Below, piece after piece: positions 45,961 to 60,000 of a stretch of 64,000 nt of DNA. The stretch is taken from the NCBI RefSeq assembly GCF_000321225.1, contig NW_004450277.1:2472234-2536233 (forward strand). The letters run 5' to 3'. The stretch comes from Odobenus rosmarus divergens (lineage: Eukaryota > Chordata > Mammalia > Carnivora > Odobenidae). How positions within the stretch are numbered: the first letter of the stretch is position 1; each line of letters opens with the position of its first letter. Below the pieces are notes generated by a model that saw only the letters and a list, made by a program, of their open reading frames with translations, searched no databases and was not told the origin of the DNA. Made by a program: the position numbers and the translations under genes.

Positions 45961-48900
45961 CAGCTCAATGGTTTCCTTTCTTCACTGGGTATTTGTTGAG
46001 CCGCCTAAGTGCTGGACGCTGTGCTGAGCAAAGGCCTCTCTCCAGGCGTCTGCATTGTGGTGGGGAGACAGGAACTAAGAAAATGAATACATGGACAAGA
46101 TAATTTCATATAATTACTACGAAGACAATATAACAGGGTGATATGAACAGTGCTTTTCCAGCCCCTGCTTCACAGCTGCCCTGAGGTGCTTCAGGACAGA
46201 GTTTGGCCTCTCCCCCATTTTGAGGATGAGGATCTTGAGGCCCATTGAAGGGAACATAGACCAGGTCTGGCATTCACTTCCCTCTTGGGGTGCTGTAAGA
46301 TAATAATAGCACTCTTTGCTAATTGGGCACTTGCTGTGTGCCAGGCATTGTGTTAAGAGCTTAATGTGGCATTGTATCATTCAATACCATACTATCTCTA
46401 AGAGATCCTATCTTCATTTTACAAATGAAGGACTGAGACTCCGAGAGGTCAAGCAATTTACTTTATGCTGTCCAGGAGTTTTCTGAAGCTGCATCTGTGA
46501 TCATGAGTCCAGGCTTTTAACCTCTGTATTATGCTGCCTGCCTGAGAGGTAGTGTGTTTTATACCAATTTGCCCTTGGTGGTGGTGTGTCAAAGTGCCTA
46601 ACAGTTTCTGGCACAAAGAGAAGCTTAAGACATGATGTTCTTTTCACTAAAGTGTTTTCACTTAGATTCTCATTTAATCCTCACCACCACCTTGTGCAGA
46701 ATATGTTGTTCATCTTTTACAGGTGAGCCATTTGTGATCCAGAAAGGTGAGGTGTTTACTCAGGGTCACATGGCTGTTTTCTGGCAGTACCTCCCTCCCT
46801 CCCTTTCCATAGGGCCCAATATGGTGCCTTTGAAAGTAATAGGGTGCCCCTCAGCCAGCATCCAATCAGAATGGGTTTGAGAACATGCTAGGAGAACTGA
46901 AGGAGGAGAGATACCTGGGGAGGTAAGAGAGGTTTTTCAAGGCAGTTGAAACGTGGATCACGGAGCCTTTTAAAGGAGAGGCTTGCCCAGTGGTCGTGGG
47001 GTTTCCTGTTGAGGCCAAAGCAATGGAATCCTTATGGAGGAAGAGTAAGTTGTAGCTAGCTGTAGCCGTAGCTCTGAGAACTAGACTCTGTTTTGGCTGC
47101 CTGGAAGAGCCAATTAATTGGTTGAGTCAGTGGATGTTTATTGCATATCCACAGGGTGCCTAACCCCATGTATTTAGTGGCTGCAGAGTTAGCGGAGCAC
47201 ATGGGACCCAGGTATTAATGTACTGCTAATGAAAGCGTTTTAAATTATATGATGATGAAAGGCCATTAACGTTTTCTGAGCTGGGGTGTGGTCAGGAGAC
47301 ACACGTGGCTTAACCAGCTGCTTACATTTTGTGGTAGCATGACCCATACATTACCCAGTGTATGTATGAATGTCGCCAAAATAGATTACAAGTGCTTAGC
47401 CTGGAACTGTTTTTTATTTGGATGTGTCTCTCCTTGGTACCTGGTAATAGTATTTTGCACACAATATGCATTTCATTTATTCATTCAGGGATTTTAAATA
47501 GGGAAGACACTTGATCTGATTTGTGATTCAGGAAATTTGTTGTGGTTGCTGTGTAAGGACAGATTAAAGCAGTGAGACTAATTTGAAGGCTGCTGCAGTG
47601 GATCCGGATGAGAGATGGTAGCAGGTCTTGGGCACTGTTTTTGGCAGTGGAGGTAGGAGGATGAGTGGGATTAGGTCCATCCCTAGCCTGGATCTTGTTT
47701 GTTTAATACCTGTTACGTTGTCACATGCCATGCCAAGTATTTTATGTACCTTATCTCATTTAAACCTCACCTCGTGATTTTTAGATAGGTGGCATTAACT
47801 CATAAGATAACTAAGGTGTACTGAAGTTGAGTAACTTGCCCAGGGTCGTACAGCAAAAGAGTGATGGCCTCACACTCAAACCCAGGTCTTCTTGGCTTGA
47901 AATCCTCAGGTCTTTTCAGAGAGCAAATTGCCTCCTGGTGCAAATCTGGTATAGGAATGATTCAGAAATGAGAGATAATGACAATCCAGTGTGATAATGC
48001 CAACTGTAGAGGTTTGAATGAAGTGCTGTGGGAACAGGAATTAATTTCCCAGTGGAGTCAGGAACTTAATTGTATTGGCTTCTTGTATAAAATGGTTTTA
48101 TCGTCTTGAGTTTAAAAATGTAAGAGTGTTGTTGGTTTCCTTTCTGAAAAAGGTTTATATAGACACAGTTTTCTGTGTTTGACACTGTCTTGCCAACCTG
48201 AAAACAAATAGCATTTACTGAGGGCTCACTGTGTGCGAGGCACTGTGCCAAGTGCTGTGGAGGATGGGTGAATGTGGGATGTGAGGGCACAGACTTGATA
48301 AGTTATTTATCTTGCCAGCTCTCGGTCACCCCGATTATAAAAAGGGGATTGGTCGGGTAGATCTCTGTTTCTTCCAGCCCTCATATTCTGTAGCTGTATG
48401 ACTCATGAGGCTTGCAGGAGACTGGTATAGGAAGACCAACTCACTAGGCACTAGGTGGATGGAAGGAAGTGCCACAAGAGATCATGGGCTCTCATGATGG
48501 TTCCAAATTTGCTCTGAGTTTTTACTCTCCATTGGTAATATTGGTGTCTCAGGAAATGAGGGAAATTATGTCAAGGTCACTATGAAATCTGGTGCTTTAT
48601 AGTTAATTGTGTGTCCTCGTGGCAATTGACCAGGGATTTCATTAGGTCTGGATCAACCTGCCCTTCCCTCATTGCTTGAGTTTTCCTTTCCCACAGTCCT
48701 CTACCAGCAGTCGGGTGATCTTTTTCATATGTTGGGGAGCAAGAATTCCTGTCTGCTCCAAGGTTCTTCTAGCTGGACTGAGAAATTGACACGAGACAGA
48801 TTAACAGGAGAAAATAAAATTTAATAGCTGTATATATGGGAAATCCGCATAGATGGGAATGCCAAAGACAGGCAAAATGAGGTCTATATGTTACTCTCAG

Positions 48901-49920
48901 GAGAAGCAGATAGAGGTCTGGGATTTCAGAGGAAAGGAATGCATTTCACAGGGCAATAAGAGCAGGTGTTTGGCAATTAGATGTTTGCCCTACCGTACAG
49001 ATGGGTCACTCAGATAAAATTTATCTCTGTTAATACCCCTTATTCTGGGAAAGAACCCCCCAGTTTAGATTCTTCTGTGTGGTTACAGGAGGGACAAAAG
49101 TTTTTCGGCTCAACAGGGTCTCAAGTGCCTTAGCTCAAAATAATCCACTTGCCAAAGTGGCACATTCTGGGAGGGGGGTGTCCTGAACCCCTCCACAAAC
49201 TTAAAGGAGGGTGTGATTCTACCCTGTTTAAATCCCCACAATGGATTCCTTAGTAATTACAGAATAAAATTGAAACTCCTTACCATGGCCTGCCGAGTCC
49301 TAACATGATCTGGCTTCTTCGCTTCTTTTCCCACTTCTGTTCCTGCTCTCCCTCTTGGTTATTGGGTTACAACCACCTTTCACATCTCCATGTGACTGTT
49401 TCCTTCCGATTGTTAAGCTCAGATGTCACCTCAGAGAGACTTTCCCTGACCACATTCCCCACCACCCCCATTTCCTAAATGGTCGATATGAAATGACATT
49501 TGTTTGTGTATTTGGTCTGTGTTAGACTTCCACTACTAGAACATGAACTACCTGTGGACAGGCAACTTGTCTCTCTTGCTTACCTGTTTCTTTGGCCTTA
49601 GAACAGTGCTTGGTAAACATTTGTTCACGTTTAATACCATTTTGAGTTACTGTGTTTCTGTGTGTTTGTTGTTGAATTTGAAAGCCTAGCAGAACTGTGA
49701 GGGGCAGCATTTTCTAGTAGCAGGGAAAGAATGTGGCTGGCGGGGCTGGGCAGGTTTGGCTACCAGTTCCCAGGGCTTCTAGGTTGAGCCTCTCTTTCCT
49801 CATCTGTAAAATGAGGAGAATGAGGTGACCCTTTTGGGGAGTTGTCAGGGTAAATGACAAGTATCTGTGAAGCTCCTCAGATGTCTTCCTGTCCTCAGGT
49901 GGTTCAGGAGAGTATTAGTA
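45961..49920. repeat. MIR and L2 relics in MAPRE1 intron 1
   Basis: L2 tail at 45970-46115; MIRs at about 46290-46480, 47700-47910, 48200-48260 and 49780-49880; a good L2 3' end at 49225-49640 ('ctgaccacattccccaccac ... cttagaacagtgcttggtaa'). The stretch 48700-49220 looks like another ancient repeat I cannot name. No CAN-SINE lies between 44560 and 50040. Confidence 0.65.
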
Positions 49921-50039
49921 CCAAGGACCCTTCACTGTAAGGTCATTTCCCACCACATTTGTAGTATGTAGGTTTTTGGAGAAGTTTATTTACTATTTTG
50001 TTTATTAAAAAATGGGCATAGTCTTTATTTTTTTATTTG

Positions 50040-50225
50040 TTTTTTTAAAAGATTTTATTTCTTTATTTGACAGAGACACAGCGAGAGAGGGAACACAAGC
50101 AGGGGGAGTGGGAGAAGCAGGCTTCCCACGGAGCAAGGAGCCCGATGTGGGCTCGATTCCGGGACCCTGGGATCATGACCTGAGCCAAAGGCAGACGCTT
50201 ACCAACTGAGCCACCCAGGCGCTCC
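50040..50225 (-). repeat. CAN-SINE, MAPRE1 intron 1
   Basis: Full reverse copy; a 'gggyatagtcttta' duplication flanks it. Confidence 0.92.
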
Positions 50226-50411
50226 TGGGTATAGTCTTTAAAGAAAAGTTGGAAAATCATGAAAACTATAAAGAGGAAAACTCTATAGTTTATAGAAAAC
50301 TATAAAGAGTTCCCACCAACTGAAGGAAACTGCTGTGAACATTTAATATTAATGGATAAGTTTTCTGAACAGAGAACGTTGTTTGTACATCAGCCTCTTT
50401 CATAGAGCATT

Positions 50412-50609
50412 TATTTTTATTTTTTTTAAGATTTTATGAGAGAGTGTGAGAGAGAGAGAGAGAGCATGAGCGGGGGGAGGGGCAGAGGGAGAAGCCAGCT
50501 CTCTGCTGAGCAAGGAGCCCTATATGGGGCTCCATCTATCCCAGGACCCTGGGCTCATGACCTGAGCTGAAGGCAGATGCCTGACTGACTGAGCCACCCA
50601 GGCGCCCCC
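50412..50609 (-). repeat. CAN-SINE, MAPRE1 intron 1
   Basis: Flanked by TTCATAGAGCATTTA direct repeats. It lies about 310 bases before exon 2. Confidence 0.93.
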
Positions 50610-50922
50610 TTCATAGAGCATTTAATCATCTCTTTACTTAGTGTCTCTGGTTCCTTAAAATTTAATACTAATCACATTAGAATGGGGCCTAACTTTTAGG
50701 CTGGCAGGGGTTGGGCAGTTCATTTAGGGTTATGCTTATGTGTAGCAATCTAACTTCATTGCTGGAATCCTAGTGTCTGATTTGGCCTCTTGGGGAAGAA
50801 GGCGAGGCTTAAAAATTGAGTCTACTACAGGTCTGCTCTGGGTGACTGACTCTTCAGGAAATGCTTAATCTCTCTTGCATGCCTAATAATGTAAGCCCTT
50901 CTCTTTTCCTCACATGCTGTAG

Positions 50923-51046
50923 AAGATGGCAGTGAACGTATATTCAACATCAGTCACCAGTGATAACCTAAGTCGACATGACATGCTGGCCTGGATCAAT
51001 GAGTCTCTGCAGCTGAATCTGACGAAGATTGAACAGTTGTGCTCAG
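50923..51046 (+). CDS. MAPRE1: MAPRE1 exon 2 (start codon)
   Basis: Acceptor tgctgtag, then AAG ATG GCA: three bases of 5' UTR and ATG at 50926. It encodes residues 1-40 plus one base, ending ...IEQLCS. The start has A at -3 and G at +4, a strong context. Donor CAG|GTAAGA. Confidence 0.97.
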
Positions 51047-54000
51047 GTAAGAGAAATCCACTAGACCATTTTTCTTTTTTTTTTTTTTAAAGATTTTATT
51101 TATTTATTTGAGAGAGAGAGAATGAGAGAGATAGCATGAGAGGGAAGAGGGTCAGAGGGAGAAGCAGACTCCCTGCCAAGCAGGGACCCCGATGTGGGAC
51201 TCGATCCCGGGACTCCAGGATCATCACCTGAGCTGAAGGCAGTCGCTTAACCAACTGAGCCACCCAGGCGCCCTATATCCCAGCTTTTTTCACGTAACTA
51301 TATTGTGGATATTCTCTAGTGTCATTCACTATCATAAAAATAACTTATTTTTAATGGCTGTTTGCTATTTCTGTGGATATGTTAGAGTTGTTTAATATCT
51401 TCCTGATTTGGGAGCATTTAGGTGGTTTCTAATTTTTCCATAGTGATTTCTAGAAATGGAATTACTAGATCAAAGAGTATGAACTCTACACTCTTGGTAA
51501 TTATTTTTCATGAAGATGTTATTTGTTTATACTTCCTCTAAAGACTTCCTGTCTCACCTTTGGGGGTTCTACTGACTGCCCTTGACTGTCCTCACATGGT
51601 ATGGATTGTGTTGGGATTACCAAAACTGGGTCTACCACAGATAAGGTGGGGTTAAGAATATGCCAGAAGGATGAGATGTACATCTTGCTGCTACTTCAAT
51701 TCTTATCTTATTTGTGGAGAGAATTAGAATTATTCCTGGGTGTAACAACAACGGTCATTTAATTGAACACTTAATGTGCCAGGGTCATGTAAATGCTTTT
51801 CCAATATCTCTTCATGCAGTTCTCACTATAGCTTCTTTGAGGTAGAGATGTTTATTAATCCCAGGTTACAGATGAGGAAACGGCCTAGAGAAACTGAGTA
51901 ACAAGTCCTGGGTTATACAGCCAAGAACAGAATTGAGACTTGAATCTTTGTTCAAATCAAGAGCTGATGTTCTTCAATCCCCATGCCCTACTCACTTTTC
52001 AGACTTTTCCTTTACCAGTGCCATTTGGATTTATTTACTTATTTATTTATGATTTTATTTTTGATTAATCTCTACATCCAACGTGGGGCTTGAACTTGCA
52101 ACCCTGAGATCAAGAGCGCGTACTCCACCGACTGAGCCAGCCAGGTGCCCCCATTTAGATTGGTTTAAAATTACTGCCTTCAGGGTGCCTGGGTGGCTCA
52201 GTTGATTGCATGTCTGACTCGTGATTTCATCTCATGTCAGGATCTCAGGGTCATAGGAATGAGCCCTGCCTTGGGCTCTGTGCTCAGTGGGGAGTCTGCT
52301 TGAGAGTCTCTCTCTTTCTCCTACCCCTCCCCCTGCTTGTGCATGCTCTCTCTCAATAAATAAATTTTAAAAAGTAAAATTACTGTTTTCATTTACGTGA
52401 TTTTTAAAAATAAAATGAATTCGGCTTCTATACTTCCTTATTTCATAGCTGGATCTGAGTCTTGCTCTTAGTTTCATTTGCTCATCTTGTTACATCCTCT
52501 GTGAGGTTTAATCTCCATTTTGCAGATGGTCAGGGGGAGGCTCCATACGAAGTTGTATAGTGAAAAGATGGTGCTCATGAGTCATGCTAATTTCTCACTA
52601 GTTACTTTAGTTGTAGCAGGGACAGGTTAGTTGAAGGCACAGGTTGTTAGCCTTAGATCTGTGCTGCCTTCCCACCAGTTTTTGTTTGTTCCCTCAGTCC
52701 TATCACCACATCCCCATTTGTTTGAGGCTCTTAAAGCACTTTTTTGCCCTGTGATTTGTGACTAATGTGGGGATGAGGTCATCCCAATTTTCATTTGAGC
52801 CAGCTTTTTCACCAGCAATTTCTCCCTAAAATTTACCTCTTTCCTTAAATATACTCTGAAATATATTTCACTTAATTAGAAAATTAGATCCCTCTTTTTT
52901 TATTTTTTTTATTTTTATTTTTTTTTTAAATATTTTATTTATTTATTTGAGAGAGAGAGAATGAGAGATAGAGAGCACGAGAGGGAAGAAGGTCAGAGGG
53001 AGAAGCAGACTCCCTGCCGAGCAGGAAGCCCGATGCGGGACTCGATCCCGGGACTCCAGGATCATGACCTGAGCCGAAGGCAGTCGCTTAACCAACTGAG
53101 CCACCCAGGCGCCCAGATCCCTCTTTTTTTAAAGATTTATTTATTTTTAGAAGAGAAAGGGATAGAGCGTGCAGGCATGGGTGGGGGAGGGGCAAAGGGA
53201 GAGGGAGAGAGAATCTCGAGCAGACTCCATGCTGGGCTGTATCTCACAATACTGAAATCATGACCTGAGCCAAAATCAAGAGTTGGATGCTAACCGCCAT
53301 CTGGGTGTCCCTAGATCTCTTTTCATGTGTAGATGAATGGTACATGTATGATCTGGCTCCAGATCAGACGGGGAGCTGTTGTGGATAGTCAAGACTGGGC
53401 TTGAAGAGGCTTCAGTGTGCTCTGAGCTGTGATTTTGGACGAGTCCCTTAATGTTCTAGTTCCTCATTTGTAAACTGGAGTAGTAGGACCCAGGCCCACT
53501 GTAAAAATAGCTCTTAGATACTGATTCTGTGCCAGACCCTGGATGTGAGCGTAGCTCTCTCAAGGGAGTGTGCATATGCTTCTCTTATAAACAAGGATAC
53601 TGCCCGTGGAGCCCAGCTTTATGCATTACAGAGCTGGGTTTTGAACCCAGATCTTTCTGACCACAGAACCGACGCTCTGTGCTGCATTCATGTTCTATCT
53701 TTTTTTTTCCATGAAATATCTTTTTAAAAGAAGCATTTGGAAGAGAGTTAAACAAATGTAAATTATATATAATTAATTACAATGATACTGTCTCATTAAA
53801 AATCCCTGTGAAGAATTTTAGCTTTGTAAGCTGCCTGCCATTTTTCTTATCCTGGATAAAGTGCTTTTCCACAGCAGAAAGTGCTAAGTGCAGGACACTT
53901 AACTGTGATTTGTAGGCAAACTTTTATTCATTCATAGCTGGTTTTCCTCTGGGAGCTGTGTACGACTTCTCTCCAAGTATGTAGATGGTTGCATCATGTT

Positions 54001-57000
54001 TCACATTGATGTTTAGAAAACCAGGTCTCTGTTTTCAGTATGAGACCAAACAGAATGAGCTGCAGACACCATGTCCCTGGAGAAGGCCTGCTGCTGGGGA
54101 ATTGGAGTCCTGACGAAAGTGAGGTTCCTTAGACCCTTGTATTTTCTGAGGCCCAAGCAGCATCCCAGTAGCCTTTAACACTGGTGCGTGATCCCTCCCA
54201 TTCTTACCTCTTACGAGCAGAGCATCAAGCTGACTAGAATCTTCTATGAAACCCAAGCCTTGAAGGGTAGGAATAGGTTTTTCTCTTGAGAGAGCAATGC
54301 TCTGAGGTCCTACGCTATTAATGTGCTGGTTGCCTATGAAATGGCTGAGTTTTGTCAGCATTGTGGCCCTGCCCCACCCTGACAGTGAAACAAGCCTTTG
54401 CCTGGCTCTTGTGCGGTAAGGGGAGTGTAACTTTGAGTCACGGTTGATAGGTTGTTTCAGGGTTCCTTTCCATTCCATAGTCTCCTTGTTTTTGAGAGCC
54501 AGTCATGAAGTATTTTGGAAAGATAGTCATCAAGGAAAAAACCCTGATCACTGAGAATGATTTGGATGAGGGATTGCTTGTATCAGAAAGGGGATGCTGG
54601 TTGCTTTTTGTCAACCAGTCCCCTGTTCCCTCAGTTCCATTCCATGTTCAGGCCCTCCGAATGTTTCCAAGGGCCCAGCAGGGTTCTTTGAACCTGTAGA
54701 GTGTCCCTCACTGAGTTTTGTCAGTGCCCCCTTCTCTTCTTGTCTTCTCCGCTCTAACCTCGCCTCCATAGTTCCTATGCTGCCCAGAATAGGAGAGGTG
54801 CAGGTGTGCAGACACTCCACGGCAAATGCTAGATTTCCTATTCCTCAGCTTGTTGTAGGAGCCCTTGAGTTTATCTAAAATGGCTTGTCATGGGATGCCT
54901 GGGTGGCTCAGTCGTTAAGCATCTGCCTTCAGCTCAGGTCATGATCCCAGGGTGCTGGGATTGAGCCCCACATCGGGCTCCCTTCTCTGAGGGAGGCCTG
55001 CTTCTCCCTCTCCCATTCCCCCTGCCTGTGTTCCCTCTCTCGCTCTGTCTCTCTCTGTCAAATAAATAATTAAAATCTTTAAAAAAAAAAGCCCTGTCTT
55101 GCTCATGCTGCTCTGAGCGTGACCACGCCCCTAACCAGGCCTCCTCCACTTCATTTTCTCATCAGGTTAGCTCCCTTTTCCAGACACTCCATTTTGGGTC
55201 ATGATTCCACCATTTTTCCAGTGTTACGGGCCTCCAAAGAGACTAAAACACCAAGTTCTGTATGTCTTCTGATGGGTGTTTTGGATCTAGCCCCTTCTCC
55301 GTTTGCTCACTGCTGCCACAGTGGCCTCCTCACCAGGTACGGGTTCCCCCACCGGGTTCCTCTGGCACCACAGTTGTCTGCAGCCTTTCTTAGAGACCGT
55401 TTTTATTGAGTCACTCCTCTGCTCAAGGAAGGATCTCTTCCAGCTTTTTTGCCTGACTCTTCAAGTACCTTCTTGGTTTTTCTTTGCCTTAATTAAAACA
55501 AAACAAAAGACAAGAAACTTTTCTAATTATAAGTTATTAGGTCTTACAAAATATATTAAGAAGAAAACCATAATCTGCTGTCATGTCACGAGCTAGTGGT
55601 GGTGTTATCTTTTAGATGTATTTTTTTCTCCTAATTATGGCTTTATTTATTCAGCACTTATCATAGGCCTGGCACTTTCCAAAGTGCTTTACATATATAA
55701 CCTGGAAGGTAAGGACTATCATCCCCATTTTATAGATGGAGAAACTGAGGCATAGTGAGGTTAAACAACTTGCCCAAAGTCATTTATTGTAGCTGTACTT
55801 TCAGTATTTAGCTATAGTTATGAAAAATAATTGACATACGCTGTATATACAGTTCTTGTTTTTTGAATATTTTGAAATAACTGAAGGTCTCAAAATAGTT
55901 TAAAATTCAAAAGGAACAAAAAGATAAACGGTGAAAAGTTTCCTCCTTAACCCTGTCAACTAGCCACCCAGTTTTCTGCTCCAGAGAGAATGTGTATGTA
56001 TAAGCAAAAACATCTGTCCATATTTTGTGTTCTCTTTTCTTCTTTTTTACACAGATGGTAGCATGTTTAATCACACTCTATATTCCAGAGGATGTTTCAT
56101 ATCAGTATATCAGATATCACTTTCCTTTCTTTTTTGGCTGTGTAGATTCTAATTTCCTTGGAGCAGTCCCTTAACAACGGACATTTGGTTTCTTTCCAGT
56201 CTGTTTCTCTTACAGACATTACATTAAGTATCAAGCACACGTATATGCTGGACAGTTTTGTTTCCTGCTTTTAAAATTAAAATAGGATTATTTTTCCCAT
56301 GTTAAAATATCTTGAGGCTGATTTTTTAAAATAAGATTTTATTTATTTATTTGACACAGAGAGCACAAGCAGGGGGAGTGGCAGAGGGAGAGGGAGAAGC
56401 AGCAGGGAGCCTGATGTGGGGCTTGATCCCGGGACCCTGGGATCATGACCTGAGCTGGAGGCAGACGCTTAACCGACTGAGCCACCCAGGCGCCCTGAGG
56501 CTGATTTTTTTAAAGATTTTATTTATTTATTTATTTGACAGAGACACAGAGAGGGAACACAAGCAGGGGGAGTGGAAGAGGGAGAAGCAGGCTTCCCGCC
56601 GAGCAGGGAGCCCGATGTGGGGCTTGATCCCAGGACCCTGGGATCATGACCCGAGCCGAAGGCAGACGCTGAACGACTGAGCCACCCAGGCGCCCCCCCA
56701 AGGCTGATTTTTAATGTCTGCATTAATGACTCCTCCTAGCCCTCTATTTCTTTTCTTTTTTTTTTTTAAGATTTTATTTATTTATCTGACAGAGCACGAG
56801 AGCAGGAACACAAGCAGGGAGTGGAAGAGGGAGAAGCAGGCCTCCCACTGAGCAGGGAGCCTGATGCGGGACTCGATCCCAGGACCCTGGGATCATGACC
56901 CAAGCCGAAGGCAGACAGTCAGTGACCGAGCCACCCAGGCGCCCAGCCCTCTATTTCTAAATTTTTCTTTAAGATGACTCAAGCCTCACCTATTCTCTAA

Positions 57001-60000
57001 AGTCTGAACATGCTTACGTTAAGTAGTCAGTGTGTTTCCTTTGTGTTGTGGTAGAACTTTGGCAGCTTTTCACCTGGATTCTTCTTACTGGGAAGCATCT
57101 CTTCTGTGTAGAATGTTGGCTGCAGTTTTCATCTAATTCTCCAGGGGTCTCTGGACCTGAAAGGGTTAAGAGCCAGTGCACTTGAGAGAGTGCAAGCTTT
57201 TGGATCAGGGGTTGCCTTGTTTTGTGTTCTCTCCTTGCAGTACAGAACTTGGTAGGGTGAGGCCGCAGCAGCTGGTGAGACTTGGTATTTGATGCAGTGA
57301 CATACAGCTGGTCCTGTCCTAAGTCTGTCTGCATCCTCAGGCCACAGATTATGTGGGCCTGTTCTGCCACAGATCATTGGGTCAGCAGCCATCTGAGAGG
57401 GACCCTGCTTGTGTTGCCAACCTTTGTTATTAAGGCAGACTGGAAGGCAGGCCTCTTTTTAACCTATTCTTTACCCAGTTGGGACATTTAAAGGCCAGGA
57501 GTTTTCAGCCCTTTTGTGAAAAGGAGCTGATAGATTTTTTTCTTTTAAACATTTACCTTCTTTTTTTGTGTTCTGATTATAAAAGTAATATTTACTGGGG
57601 CACCTGGCTGGCTCAGTCAGTGGAGCATGTGACTCTTAATCTTGAGGTGGTGAGTTCAAGCCCCATGTTGGGTGTAGAGTTTACTTAAAAATAAAAAGTT
57701 AAAGTAATATTTACCGTAGTACATAATTGAATACTTAAAAACCAGAATGCATTCAGTACCACCCCTCAGAGATGGCCACTATTCAGTCATTTTTGATCTA
57801 CAAAACAGTAATTTCATATGGCATAACCTGATACATTGTGTTTTTTTTTTTTTTTAAGATTTTATTTATTTGTCAGACAGAGAGACAGAGGCAGGCAGAG
57901 GAAGCAGGCTCCTGGAGCCTGATGTGGGACTCGATCCCAGGACCCCTGGGATCGTGACTTGAGCTGAAGGCAGACGCTTAACCGACTGAACCACCCAGGC
58001 GTCCCCATTGTGTTTTTTTTCTATGCGTGTATATATTAGAATCGCTATTTTTATATATATGAAGACATTTTATGGGTTATGTTTTTGTATCTTGCTTTTT
58101 TTTAACATTAGATCTTGAGTTTCCCCTGCAAATAAAAAAACATGTATTCTGAACGCTTGCATAATCTCTCTCAGGCAGCTGGTGTGCTAATTGATTGCTC
58201 CTACTGTTGGACATAAAGGTTGCTTCCGTTTTTTACTCCTGTGAATAAAGTTAGCATAGCCAGTTTCATAAGTGAATCTTTGCCCTATTCTTTTTTTAAA
58301 TTTTTTAAATTTTTTTTAAAGATTTTATTTATTTATTCATGAGAGACAGAGAGAGAGAGAGGCAGAGGGGGAAGCAGGCTCCCAAGGAGCAGGGAGCCCG
58401 ATGCGGGACTCGATCCCAGGACCCTGGGATCATGACCTGAGCCGAAGGCAGATGCTTAACCGTCTGAGCCACCCAGGCACCCTGCCCTATTCTTTTTTAA
58501 TTATTTCCTTAGGATGAATCCCCATGTGTTTATTAGCCATTTATATTTCTTTTGTGAATTGTCCGATTGCTCTGTTCATTTTTAATGAGGTTTTAATGTT
58601 TTTCTTTATGTATCATCTCTCCGTTTCAGCCAGTTACAGCATGGCATAGCCTCCCCCCCCATCCAGGAAATGCTTCTTTATTCAACTACAGGGTGTTGTA
58701 AGAGGAAGTCTGGTGGCACTGTGGAAAAGGGCAGTGGACAGGGAGTCAGGATACCTGGATTCTGGTCCCAAGCTTGGTCTCTGGCCTCTGTGGTCTTGGG
58801 CCACAGTTTTTTGTCCTCTGTTTTTAAATTTATAATGACTCTAAGGATTCTTCTAGCTCTAAAATAAAGAACTGTTTTTTCTTTTTTGAAGATTTTATTT
58901 GAGAGAGGGAGAAAGAGCACGAGCAGGGGGAAGGGGTAGAGGGAGAGGGAGAAGCAGACTCCCCTCCGAGTAGGGAGCCCGATGCTGAAACTCGATCCCT
59001 CGACCCTGGGATCATGACCTGACTGAAGGCAGACGCTCAACCAACTGAGCCACCCAGATGCCCCAAGCAAGTTTTTTGTGGGAAGCAGATGATTGCTGCT
59101 TTTAAGTGGTTTTGATTGACTTTAGTGGGAAGTCAGTGTCTGGCTTGAGAATAATAGTGTGTATCTAGTAAATGCACATTATTTTGCTGTTTCAGAAAAA
59201 TACCTTTCATGTATAACACAATGCTGTGAGTATAGATGCCTAATAGATTATCTTTGTGTGTGTGCGCGCGTGCGCGTGTGCGTGTGCATTTTGAGTTGAT
59301 TTGTATGCATCCGGAGCCAAACAAGGTCTGTACATTGCAGTTGGTAAATTATGACTTTAAAATCTCTTTTAAAATATAACAGGGGCACTTGGGTGGCTCA
59401 GTTGGTTAAGCAGCCCACTTTTGATCTCAGCTCAGGTCTTGATCTTAGAGTCATGAGTTCAAGCCCTGCATTAGGCTCCATGCTGGGTGTGGAGGCTATT
59501 AAAAAAAAAAAAAGTAATAAATCACCCTTCTTTATGCTATTAGTTTGTTAAAGAAACTGGGTCATTGTCCTCTAGAATTTAGGAGCTATTTGTGTCCCTA
59601 TTTTAAAAATATAAATATTGGGCGCCTGGGTGGCTCAGTTGGTTGAGCGACTGCCTTCGGCTCAGGTCATGATCCCAGAGTCCTGGGATCGAGTCCCGCA
59701 TCGGGCTCCCTGCTCAGCGGGGAGTCTGCTTCTCCCTCTGACCCTCCCCCCTTTCATGCTCTCTCTCTCTCTCATTCTCTCTCTCACTCAAATAAATAAA
59801 TAAAATCTTAAAAAAATACAAATATTGCTAATTCAGTGCCTGGTACACAGAATTCCTTCAGTATATTTTTGTTGGATGAGGAAGTAAATTGGGCACCTGG
59901 AAAATCAGGCTTTCACTTTTTGATGCTTTTTTCTACTCAGAATGCCACTTTGGTCACTGAAGTGCTTCTGCTCTTTGCATCTTCTTTCCAAAAATAATGA

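Noticed and set aside
56332..56944. Regularly spaced similar blocks resembling a repeat array
   Set aside because: Three independent SINE insertions with separate target duplications; not a CRISPR or satellite array.
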